Shown: positions 1-7,034 of the stretch, one piece after another | How positions within the stretch are numbered: the stretch's first letter is position 1 | Layout: every line of letters starts with the position of its first letter | NCBI GenBank assembly: GCA_028873925.1 | Contig: JAPPNA010000104.1 | Span: 504-35,117 of the forward strand | From: Bacteroidota bacterium | GTDB taxonomy: Bacteria; Bacteroidota; Rhodothermia; Rhodothermales; Bin80 | Direction of reading: 5' to 3' | DNA length: 34,614 nucleotides | The notes under the pieces: model-generated | Told to the model about the DNA's origin: nothing | Seen by the model: only the letters and a program-made list of their open reading frames with translations | Databases searched by the model: none | Position numbers and translations under genes: made by a program

Positions 1-106
1 CCCCGCGGCCCACTTCCACCCATTTTTCGGCCCCTCCCCCCCCCCAAACCCCAAACCCCAAACACCCCCCCCCCCCGCCGGGGGGGGGGGCCCCCCCCCC
101 CCCCGT
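1..106. other. Low-complexity poly-C/poly-G contig end
   Basis: The stretch is almost entirely C and G homopolymers, including a run of ten G followed by a long run of C, with a few short A/C words. It encodes nothing recognisable and it abuts a gene whose coding sense begins abruptly at about base 107. It is most likely an assembly or sequencing artefact at a contig end rather than real chromosomal sequence. Confidence 0.75.
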
Positions 107-1147
107 CCGGTACTCCAGACACGACTCGTGGGCGGCAATCCGCCGGATACCTGGCAGACCCATCACGGAGCGGAAGTCCAGACTCAGTACATCGGCCCCG
201 GCTTTACGGAGTCTCTGCACGATCTCTATGTGGAGGAGGGCTGGTACGAGCTGTTCACACCGGAGCTGCTCCAAACCGTAAGCCATGACGGCGTGCCGCA
301 TATGGTGCTCATCAACCTGCACCGCAGCAACATACTGTGGTACAACAAACCGCTCCTGATCGAACATGCCGTACGGGTGGGCGAGACACTCAGTTATGAC
401 GAGCTCTTTGAGATCGCCGACCACCTGCAAAATTCCGGGGTAGCCGCGCTGTGCATGGGGGATGCAGGTATCTGGGCCAACGGCATCATGTTCGAAAACA
501 CGCTTGTCGGAGTCATGGGGCCTGAGCGGTATCTCGGACTCTGGGAGGGCACTACCGCCTTTACTGATGCCGACATTCGGCAGGCTATCACCACCTACAG
601 CCGGCTTTTGGACTACCTCAATGCGGATCATGCCGCCCTATCCTGGGATCAGGCCGTAGATAAGCTGCTGGATGGCGGCTGCGCATTCTATTCCATGGGG
701 GACTGGGCCTACGGTGAACTCACCCAGGCCGGGATGATTGACCATGAAGACTTCGGATGGGTCCCCCACCCCGGCACCGAAAACACGAACATCCTGGTAA
801 CCGATGGCTTTACGCTCGCGAAAGGAGCGCCGAATCCCGAAGCCGCGCGCAATATGCTGCGCGTTATGGGACAGCGTGCCGTACAGCAGGAATTCAACCT
901 GCTGAAGGGGTCCATTTGTGCGCGGTCCGACTGTGACCGTTCCGCGTTTTCCCCTTACCTCCAATGGGCCATGGATTCCTACAATACAACCGTCAGTATC
1001 CCCACCGTAGTGCACGGATCTGCGGCTCCGGCTGATTTCCGGCAGGCACTTAATGATGCACTGACGGATTTTGTGGTCCGACGCGATGAAGAAGCGTTTG
1101 CCGCTACACTGGCGCGTGAAGCCAAGGCATCCGGCTTCGGGCAGTAG
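107..1147 (+). CDS. Sugar ABC transporter substrate-binding protein, 5' truncated
   Basis: This is the periplasmic solute-binding component of a carbohydrate ABC importer (extracellular family 1). The block around GGNPPDTWQTHHGAE and the later HRSNILWYNK are typical of family members that bind glucose or related sugars. Only about 345 residues are present against 400-450 usual, and the signal peptide and first ~80 residues are missing. A GTG at 128 could be called as a start, but the frame stays family-like upstream (VLQTRLV before GGNPPD) back to about base 107, where it dissolves into poly-C. So the start is lost and GTG 128 is internal. Two permease genes follow directly, the first beginning 4 nt after this stop. 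The exact sugar cannot be read from sequence. No ATPase gene is in the window; it may lie upstream or be a shared one elsewhere. Confidence 0.88.
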   Translation, partial: PVLQTRLVGGNPPDTWQTHHGAEVQTQYIGPGFTESLHDLYVEEGWYELFTPELLQTVSHDGVPHMVLINLHRSNILWYNKPLLIEHAVRVGETLSYDELFEIADHLQNSGVAALCMGDAGIWANGIMFENTLVGVMGPERYLGLWEGTTAFTDADIRQAITTYSRLLDYLNADHAALSWDQAVDKLLDGGCAFYSMGDWAYGELTQAGMIDHEDFGWVPHPGTENTNILVTDGFTLAKGAPNPEAARNMLRVMGQRAVQQEFNLLKGSICARSDCDRSAFSPYLQWAMDSYNTTVSIPTVVHGSAAPADFRQALNDALTDFVVRRDEEAFAATLAREAKASGFGQ

Positions 1148-1151
1148 TCGC

Positions 1152-2150
1152 ATGCCGACAGCAGCCGTTCGGCTATGGGCATCTCGCCACAAGGCACTCA
1201 TCATTCTGGTGCCTTCGCTGCTGCTTACAGCCATATTTGTGTACGGCTTCATCGGCACCAGCTTCTTTTTTTCACTTACCAACTGGCGCACGCTCGCAGT
1301 CGACCTGAGCCTCCGGGATCCCATCTGGCAGACGTATGCCGACATGATGGCCATGCCCCGGTTTCAGGCCGATCTGCGCAATACGGTCGTCTTTACCGTG
1401 CTGTTTATCGCCCTGGCGATTGCGTTGGGCCTCTTCCTTGCCATTCTGCTGGACCGGCAGTTTAAAGGACGCAGTTTCTTTCGGAGTGCCTTCCTGTTCC
1501 CCTACGCCCTATCATTCATCGTGACCGGAGTCGTCTGGCGCTGGATCTTCAACCCTGAGACTGGCATCAACCTGTTCTTTGACATGTTGGGCATCAACCG
1601 GGGCCTTGAAGCTTTGGGGATGGATCCGCTCAGCCCCGGCTGGACCACTGATCCTGAAGTAATCCTGTCTATCAATCAGGCTCTGGCCGCACTGTGGCCG
1701 GGTGGGGCCAGCTTTCAGATAGAATGGGGCATCCCGGTCGCTCTGATCCCGGTGGCCATCGCAGCCACCTGGCAGCTTTCCGGTTTTGTCATGGCAATGT
1801 ACCTAGGTGGGCTGGCGAGCATTGAAGCGTCGGTACGAGATGCCGCCCGTATCGATGGTGCCGGTGAATGGCGCACCTACCGATCAGTGATTATTCCCAT
1901 GCTGACCCCCATTACGATCTCCACGGCCATTATCCTGCTGCATGTGTCGCTGAAGATCTTTGATCTGGTGTTCGCCATGTCCGGTGTCGGGCCCGGCTTC
2001 GCTACCGATGTGCCCGCCATCTTCGTCTTTGAAATGATGTTCACCGCCGCCCGCTATAATCTCGGAACGGCCGCCTCCATCGTCATGCTGGCCGCTTCCT
2101 GCCTAGTTATTGTCCCCTACCTCATTCACACTTTCAAAAGCCGCGAATGA
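1152..2150 (+). CDS. Sugar ABC transporter permease, MalF/UgpA-like
   Basis: Inner-membrane permease of the carbohydrate importer, 332 residues. It has an N-terminal membrane segment (about residues 15-35), further hydrophobic segments, and the permease coupling loop near its C-terminal third, seen as DAARIDGAGEW followed by PMLTP, which contacts the ATPase. A longer-than-usual extracytoplasmic stretch lies between the second and third segments of the core. The frame is open back to 1071, inside the binding-protein gene; I chose ATG 1152 because it lies 4 nt after that gene's stop and yields the expected short cytoplasmic lead. The stop overlaps the next permease's start as ATGA. It should form a heterodimer with that permease. 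Confidence 0.93.
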   Translation: MPTAAVRLWASRHKALIILVPSLLLTAIFVYGFIGTSFFFSLTNWRTLAVDLSLRDPIWQTYADMMAMPRFQADLRNTVVFTVLFIALAIALGLFLAILLDRQFKGRSFFRSAFLFPYALSFIVTGVVWRWIFNPETGINLFFDMLGINRGLEALGMDPLSPGWTTDPEVILSINQALAALWPGGASFQIEWGIPVALIPVAIAATWQLSGFVMAMYLGGLASIEASVRDAARIDGAGEWRTYRSVIIPMLTPITISTAIILLHVSLKIFDLVFAMSGVGPGFATDVPAIFVFEMMFTAARYNLGTAASIVMLAASCLVIVPYLIHTFKSRE

Positions 2151-2965
2151 AAGGAACCCACCGAATACTGTTGTGGGGGGTACTGGGGATTGCGCTGATC
2201 TTTTACGCGCTGCCCGTCTATGTGATGGTCATTAACGGCCTTAAAGATGCTACCAGCGTGAGCCTGGCGACGATGTGGACACTGCCCGGGAAACTGAGCA
2301 GCGGGGGCTTCGCGGAAGCCTGGGCCATGCTGTCCCCCAATATGCGCAACAGCCTGGTCATGGTGATCCCGGCAGCCCTGCTTTCCTCCCTGGTGGGAGC
2401 CCTCAACGGCTACGTCTTCTCCAAATGGCGTTTTCGGGGGTCGGAAGTCCTCTTTGCCCTGCTTCTCTTCGGTTTCTTTATTCCCTACCAAGCCATCCTT
2501 CTGCCGCTGGTGCGGTTTCTCCAGTGGATCAATCTGTATGGAACCATACCGGGTCTGGTATTGACGCATGTGGTATACGGGATTTCTGTGACGACGCTGA
2601 TATTCCGCAATTTCTATATCAATGTGCCCAATTCGATCGTTGAGGCCGCAACCGTTGATGGAGCGGGCGTAATGCAGACGTTCCGTAAGGTCATGCTGCC
2701 GCTGTCGCTGCCAGCATTCGCAGTCACACTCATATTCCAGTTCACCAACATCTGGAATGATTTCCTATTCGGCATCACGGTGGTGCCTAATCCCCAGTCC
2801 CAACCGATCACAATCGCGCTCAACAACCTCTCCGGCTCCTTCTCGGTGGATTGGAATGTGGTGATGGCGGGTGCGGTGGTTGCCGCGCTTCCCACCGCCC
2901 TGATCTATCTGGGCCTGGGGCGACTGTTTGTCAGGGGGCTGGTATCCGGCGCGGTCAAGGCATGA
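2147..2965 (+). CDS. Sugar ABC transporter permease, MalG/UgpE-like
   Basis: Second inner-membrane permease, 272 residues, the usual length for the MalG-like partner. It shows an N-terminal membrane helix, further membrane segments, and the coupling loop as EAATVDGAGVMQTFRKV followed by PLSLPAF. It starts inside the stop of the upstream permease (ATGA) and its own stop overlaps the start of the GMC oxidoreductase, so the operon is translationally coupled across all these genes. It works with the upstream permease and an unseen ATPase to import the sugar delivered by the binding protein. Confidence 0.93.
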   Translation: MKGTHRILLWGVLGIALIFYALPVYVMVINGLKDATSVSLATMWTLPGKLSSGGFAEAWAMLSPNMRNSLVMVIPAALLSSLVGALNGYVFSKWRFRGSEVLFALLLFGFFIPYQAILLPLVRFLQWINLYGTIPGLVLTHVVYGISVTTLIFRNFYINVPNSIVEAATVDGAGVMQTFRKVMLPLSLPAFAVTLIFQFTNIWNDFLFGITVVPNPQSQPITIALNNLSGSFSVDWNVVMAGAVVAALPTALIYLGLGRLFVRGLVSGAVKA

Positions 2966-4434
2966 CATCATTTGACATTATCATTGTCGGAACCGGTGCC
3001 GGCGGCGGCACGCTGGCCTGGGCGCTGCGGGACTCGGCGGCCCGAATACTTGTGCTTGACCGTGGCGGCTTCTTACCGCAAGAGCCGCAGAACTGGAAGG
3101 CTGGAGAAGTCTTCGGCCAGCAGCGCTACAAGCCGAATGAGACGTGGGAATCCGCATCGGGGGAATCATTCAAGCCTGGGGTCCATTACTGTGTGGGCGG
3201 CAACACCAAGGTGTACGGAGCGGCATTGCCGCGTTTCCGGCGGGAGGATTTTGATGCCCTTGAGCACGAAGGCGGCACCAGTCCGGCATGGCCGATCACC
3301 TACGAAGATCTTGCCCCCTACTATACGCAGGCCGAACAGCTCTATCAGGTGCGTGGCAATCGGGGTGAAGACCCTACCGAGCCGCAACCCGCGCCGCCGT
3401 ATCCTCATCCGGCGGTGCCCCATGAGCCTCAACTCAAGCGCATGTCCGAAGCCTTCCGGTCGCAGGGGCTGAAACCGTTTCATTTGCCGATGGGCATCGA
3501 TCTTGGCGGCAAGTGTATTCGCTGCCATACCTGCGACGGCTTCCCGTGCTTTGTGCACGCCAAGAGCGATGCCGAAGTGTGCTGCGTGCGCCCGGCCAGC
3601 CAGCACCCCAAAGTTACGTTGTGGACCAATACGCTGGCTGTGCGGCTTGTGGCCTGCGATAATCGGGTAGCGGCCCTTGAAGTCAACCGGGAGGGTACCA
3701 CCCAACGTATCAGTGCAGACACCTATGTGGTGGCCTGCGGCGCGGTCAATTCGGCTGCACTGCTGCTTCAATCCGACAACCTGGCCAACTCATCCGACCA
3801 GGTGGGCCGCAACTACATGGTGCACAACAATTCAGCGCTGATGACCATCCGCCCCTGGGAACGCAATTCAACGACCTTCCAGAAGACGCTATCCATCAAT
3901 GACTGGTATCTGGAAGGCCCCGACTGGCCCTGGCCGCTGGGCAACCTCCAACTGATCGGCAAAGTCCAGGCATCCATGCTCAGAGCCGCCCGTCCGAGGG
4001 TGCCGCATCCTCTGCTTTCGTGGCTGGCCCGCCACAGCATGGACTGGTGGGTTATGAGTGAAGATCTGCCGATTGCAGACAATCGGGTCACGCTCACTTC
4101 CTCCGGGCGCATCCGCATCCATTGGACACCCACCAACACCAGATCCCACCGCCATCTGTTAAAGTGTACGCGCCGGATAATGCGCCGTGCCGGTTATCCG
4201 GTTACATTTGTGGAAACCATGGGTATCGCGACCAATTCTCATCAGTGCGGTACGCTGCGCATGGGCGCAGACCCGACTACCAGCGTGGTTGACCCGTGGT
4301 GCAGAACGCACGATATTGCGAACTTATATGTGGTGGATGCATCATTTTTTCCGTCATCTGCCGCCATGAATCCGGCCCTGACAATTGCCGCACAGGCCCT
4401 GCGCGTCGGCGATCATCTCAAAAGCACAATGTAA
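2962..4434 (+). CDS. GMC-family FAD-dependent oxidoreductase with Cys-rich insert
   Basis: A 490-residue flavoenzyme of the glucose-methanol-choline family, expected to oxidise an alcohol or sugar hydroxyl with FAD. The N-terminal dinucleotide-binding motif is at residues 6-16 (IIVGTGAGGGT). The C-terminal GMC_oxred_C domain carries the catalytic pair, His427 in NSHQCGT and Asn470 in NPALT. Residues 185-196 hold four cysteines (CIRCHTCDGFPC), followed by a Cys-Cys pair at 207-208; I recall this insert from one bacterial GMC clade but its role is not certain. ATG 2962 is chosen because it overlaps the permease TGA; the frame is open further upstream inside the permease. No signal peptide is evident. 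Coupling to a sugar importer suggests that it acts on the imported sugar or cyclitol. The precise substrate is unknown. Confidence 0.9.
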   Translation: MTSFDIIIVGTGAGGGTLAWALRDSAARILVLDRGGFLPQEPQNWKAGEVFGQQRYKPNETWESASGESFKPGVHYCVGGNTKVYGAALPRFRREDFDALEHEGGTSPAWPITYEDLAPYYTQAEQLYQVRGNRGEDPTEPQPAPPYPHPAVPHEPQLKRMSEAFRSQGLKPFHLPMGIDLGGKCIRCHTCDGFPCFVHAKSDAEVCCVRPASQHPKVTLWTNTLAVRLVACDNRVAALEVNREGTTQRISADTYVVACGAVNSAALLLQSDNLANSSDQVGRNYMVHNNSALMTIRPWERNSTTFQKTLSINDWYLEGPDWPWPLGNLQLIGKVQASMLRAARPRVPHPLLSWLARHSMDWWVMSEDLPIADNRVTLTSSGRIRIHWTPTNTRSHRHLLKCTRRIMRRAGYPVTFVETMGIATNSHQCGTLRMGADPTTSVVDPWCRTHDIANLYVVDASFFPSSAAMNPALTIAAQALRVGDHLKSTM

Positions 4435-4436
4435 TC

Positions 4437-4889
4437 ATGCGACTTGCCTCCCTACTCCTTCTCGTACTGCTGGTCCCTGGTGCCCTGGCACAGGGCGATG
4501 TGGATACCGTGCTGGATGACTTTCATCTGGCCGCCTCTGATGCGGACTTTGAACGGTACTTCGGCCACTTTGCCCTGGAAAGCATCTTCATCGGCACCGA
4601 CATCACAGAGCGTTGGACCGTAGAGGAATTCAAGGAATACGCGCGCCCCCATTTTGAGGCTGGAAATGGATGGTCGTATGTGCCCGAAGAGCGATTTGTG
4701 TATGTGGCCGGGGATCAGCAAACCGCCTGGTTTGACGAGATTCTCCACAATGCGAGCTTCGGCCGCACGCGCGGCACAGGTGTTCTGGTCATGGAGGAAG
4801 GTGTCTGGAAAGTGGCCCAGTATCACCTGACCCTGCCGGTTCCGAATGAATTGATCTATGATCTGGTGGACATGATCGGGGGCCGGTAG
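4437..4889 (+). CDS. Secreted SnoaL-like/NTF2-fold protein
   Basis: A 150-residue protein with a clean signal peptide (hydrophobic residues 4-16, likely cleavage after GALA, before Gln19). The mature part follows the SnoaL/DUF4440 pattern: an early helix (VDTVLDDFHLAASDADFERY), the FIGTDITERW strand region, and the closing VLVMEEGVWKVAQYHLTLPV. Such NTF2-like folds bind small molecules or act as enzymes; no function can be assigned. It starts 2 nt after the GMC oxidoreductase stop and is the last gene of that operon. Its stop lies only 3 nt from the stop of the convergent aldolase gene, leaving no room for a terminator. The frame is open upstream, but ATG 4437 is the start that gives the signal peptide. 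Confidence 0.85.
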   Translation: MRLASLLLLVLLVPGALAQGDVDTVLDDFHLAASDADFERYFGHFALESIFIGTDITERWTVEEFKEYARPHFEAGNGWSYVPEERFVYVAGDQQTAWFDEILHNASFGRTRGTGVLVMEEGVWKVAQYHLTLPVPNELIYDLVDMIGGR

Positions 4890-4892
4890 CGG

Positions 4893-5927
4893 CTACGCCA
4901 CAGTCACCTCATCACTGAGGTAGACATCCTGGATGGCGTGCAGCAGTCGGACACCCTCCGCCAAAGGTGCCTGGAACGCCTTGCGTCCGGCAATCAGTCC
5001 AGTCCCGCCACCGCGCTTGTTGATCACCGCAGCCCGCACCGCCGACTTGAGTGCATTGCCGCTTCGTTCGCCGCCGGAATGAATGAGACCGCTGCGCCCG
5101 CAATAGCTAAGAAGTACCTGGTACCGCGTCAGATCTATCGGATGTGCCGTGGTCAGCTCCTCGTACATGGCCGGCACCGTGCGTCCGTAATTGCTGTCCA
5201 CAGCCATGAACCCACCCGTGGAGCGCGGCTGCTTCTGCTTGATCAGGTCCGCCCCGATGGTTACCCCCTGATGATTGGCTTCCGCGGTCAGATCGGCCGC
5301 GAACATCAGATCCTGATTCTTGAACAGCCCGGGGTGCAGATAACAGAACAGCATGGTAAACAGCCCCGCCCGTCGGGCGGAGGAGAATACGCTGGACACC
5401 AGCTGAAGCTCGCGCCGCGCATTCGGCCCGCCGAAGTATACCGTAGCCGCGACTCCGGCGGCCCCCAGGTTCAGTGCACCCTTTAATCGGGCAAAAAGAA
5501 TGTTCTCATGATGGCTGAGTCCGACAAACTGCATGTCATGGTTGAGTTTGAGAATCAGCGGCAGCCGGTGGGCCGCGCTCCGCGCTATAGCACCCAGCAC
5601 CCCATAGGTGGTTACAATTCCGCTGCTGCCGCCGGCGAGTGCTAATTCCACCATCGCCCGGGGATCCAGATAAGCGGGATTCGGCGCGAACACCATGCCC
5701 GCGGTGTGGGCGATTCCGTGATCCACCGGCAGCAGACTCAAATAGCCCGTACCAGCCAGCCGCCCGGAATCGTACAGCCGGTGCAGCGATGACCGTGTCG
5801 ATGGATTGCCATCGCTGCAATCCAGATGATCCGGCCCCGGCACCTCAATATGATCCGCCGGGATACAACTGCAGGTGTGCTCAAGCAGCACCTCCGCCTC
5901 ATCACCCAGCACCGCCGCCACATCCAT
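4893..5927 (-). CDS. fbaB: Class I fructose-bisphosphate aldolase (FbaB/DhnA family)
   Basis: A 344-residue TIM-barrel aldolase of the FbaB (DhnA-type) class, which forms a Schiff base and needs no metal. It normally cleaves fructose-1,6-bisphosphate to glyceraldehyde-3-phosphate and dihydroxyacetone phosphate. The family signature IGADLIKQK (residues 224-232) holds the Schiff-base lysine. LPVDHGI (66-72), LKLNH (126-130) and the phosphate-site region SYCGRSGLIHSGGERSG also match. Length agrees with E. coli FbaB (about 350). It lies 2 nt downstream of the inositol-dehydrogenase-like gene on the same strand, so the two are probably one operon. The context of cyclitol or sugar oxidation leaves open a related aldol substrate rather than the glycolytic one. 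Confidence 0.88.
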   Translation of the reverse strand: MDVAAVLGDEAEVLLEHTCSCIPADHIEVPGPDHLDCSDGNPSTRSSLHRLYDSGRLAGTGYLSLLPVDHGIAHTAGMVFAPNPAYLDPRAMVELALAGGSSGIVTTYGVLGAIARSAAHRLPLILKLNHDMQFVGLSHHENILFARLKGALNLGAAGVAATVYFGGPNARRELQLVSSVFSSARRAGLFTMLFCYLHPGLFKNQDLMFAADLTAEANHQGVTIGADLIKQKQPRSTGGFMAVDSNYGRTVPAMYEELTTAHPIDLTRYQVLLSYCGRSGLIHSGGERSGNALKSAVRAAVINKRGGGTGLIAGRKAFQAPLAEGVRLLHAIQDVYLSDEVTVA

Positions 5928-5929
5928 GG

Positions 5930-6952
5930 CTACGCGGCCGTGATTTCCGTCAGCGGTACCGGGCGACCCGACTCCAGGGATCGCTGCGCAGCCAGCCCCA
6001 ATACCACCGGCATGCGGCCTTCCATTCCAGACAGCGCAGAGTCACTGCCATCCAATACCGCATCCACAAATGCCTGCAGCTCGGCGATGTACGCATCCTT
6101 GTACCGATCCAGGAAAAAATGAAACGGCACATCCCTCTGGATGCCCTGCTTTGAGGATACCACCGCGGTGTGGGGATAAGCGTGACCGATACGCACACTG
6201 CCCCGACTGCCGAATACCTCTACACGCTGATCATACCCGAACGTGCAGAGGCGGCTGTTCTGGATGGTTACCAGTGTGCCATTGTGATACTGTACCACGA
6301 CCGTTGCGGTATCCACATCGTTGATCTCGCCGATCGCTGGATCCACACGCACCGAGCCCGCCGCGTACACCGATGCTACTTCATGGCCCAACAAATAGCA
6401 AACCATGTCAAAGTCATGGATCATCATGTCCAGGAACAACCCGCCGGACGAGCGCAAAAACTCTATCGGCGGCGGAGCCGGATCGCGGCTGGATAAGTGA
6501 GCGGCATGGGGCTCACCGATTTCTCCGGAATCAATAGCCTGGCGCACCCGCCGGTAACTGGGATCAAACCTCTTCTGGAATCCGACCTGCAGCAGGATCC
6601 CGGCCTTTTCCACCGCCTCCAGTGCCCGGTCAATCCGGCTCAGATCCAGATCGATGGGCTTTTCACAGAAGATATGCTTGCCAGCCGAGGCTGCCTGCTC
6701 AATGATATCGGTATGGGTGGGGCTGGAGGTACAGATCGCAACCGCCTCCACATCCGGCCGCGACAGCACATCTGCTACCGACTCCCCGTAATCGTCAATC
6801 CCGCAGGACCGTGCGCAGGACTGCGCGAGCTCGCCCTTCAGGTCCACTACAGTTACCAGTTCCGCGCGGGCCACCCGCCGGGCAACATGCTCGGCATGCA
6901 TGGACCCGATACGGCCGGCTCCGAGTACGGCGATGCGAAGTCGTTGGCTCAT
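5930..6952 (-). CDS. iolG: Gfo/Idh/MocA oxidoreductase, inositol 2-dehydrogenase-like
   Basis: A 340-residue NAD(P)-dependent dehydrogenase. The N-terminal Rossmann motif is at residues 7-12 (GAGRIG), the catalytic EKP sits in HIFCEKPIDLDL, and IHDFDMVCYLLG, typical of inositol 2-dehydrogenases, lies in the C-terminal substrate domain. It would oxidise myo-inositol or a related cyclitol or sugar to the keto form. I chose ATG 6952 (MSQRLRIAVLG) over the in-frame start at 6979, which adds nine residues unlike the family. It is first in a two-gene minus-strand unit with the aldolase. The iolG symbol rests on motif resemblance; other Gfo/Idh/MocA activities are possible. Confidence 0.87.
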   Translation of the reverse strand: MSQRLRIAVLGAGRIGSMHAEHVARRVARAELVTVVDLKGELAQSCARSCGIDDYGESVADVLSRPDVEAVAICTSSPTHTDIIEQAASAGKHIFCEKPIDLDLSRIDRALEAVEKAGILLQVGFQKRFDPSYRRVRQAIDSGEIGEPHAAHLSSRDPAPPPIEFLRSSGGLFLDMMIHDFDMVCYLLGHEVASVYAAGSVRVDPAIGEINDVDTATVVVQYHNGTLVTIQNSRLCTFGYDQRVEVFGSRGSVRIGHAYPHTAVVSSKQGIQRDVPFHFFLDRYKDAYIAELQAFVDAVLDGSDSALSGMEGRMPVVLGLAAQRSLESGRPVPLTEITAA

Positions 6953-7034
6953 AACAACAGTTGATTGGCCTGATCGCAAAAATACCGCCTTGCGATCAAT
7001 AGATGGGTCAATTCAACTGCCGATGCCGCCGGAC

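Noticed and set aside
1-106. G-quadruplex or regulatory GC element
   Set aside because: The long perfect homopolymers at the very contig end, cutting into a gene, look like an artefact rather than biology.
638-1354. Long open frame on the minus strand over the binding-protein gene
   Set aside because: It is antisense to a clear ABC binding-protein gene and its translation shows no family-like pattern.
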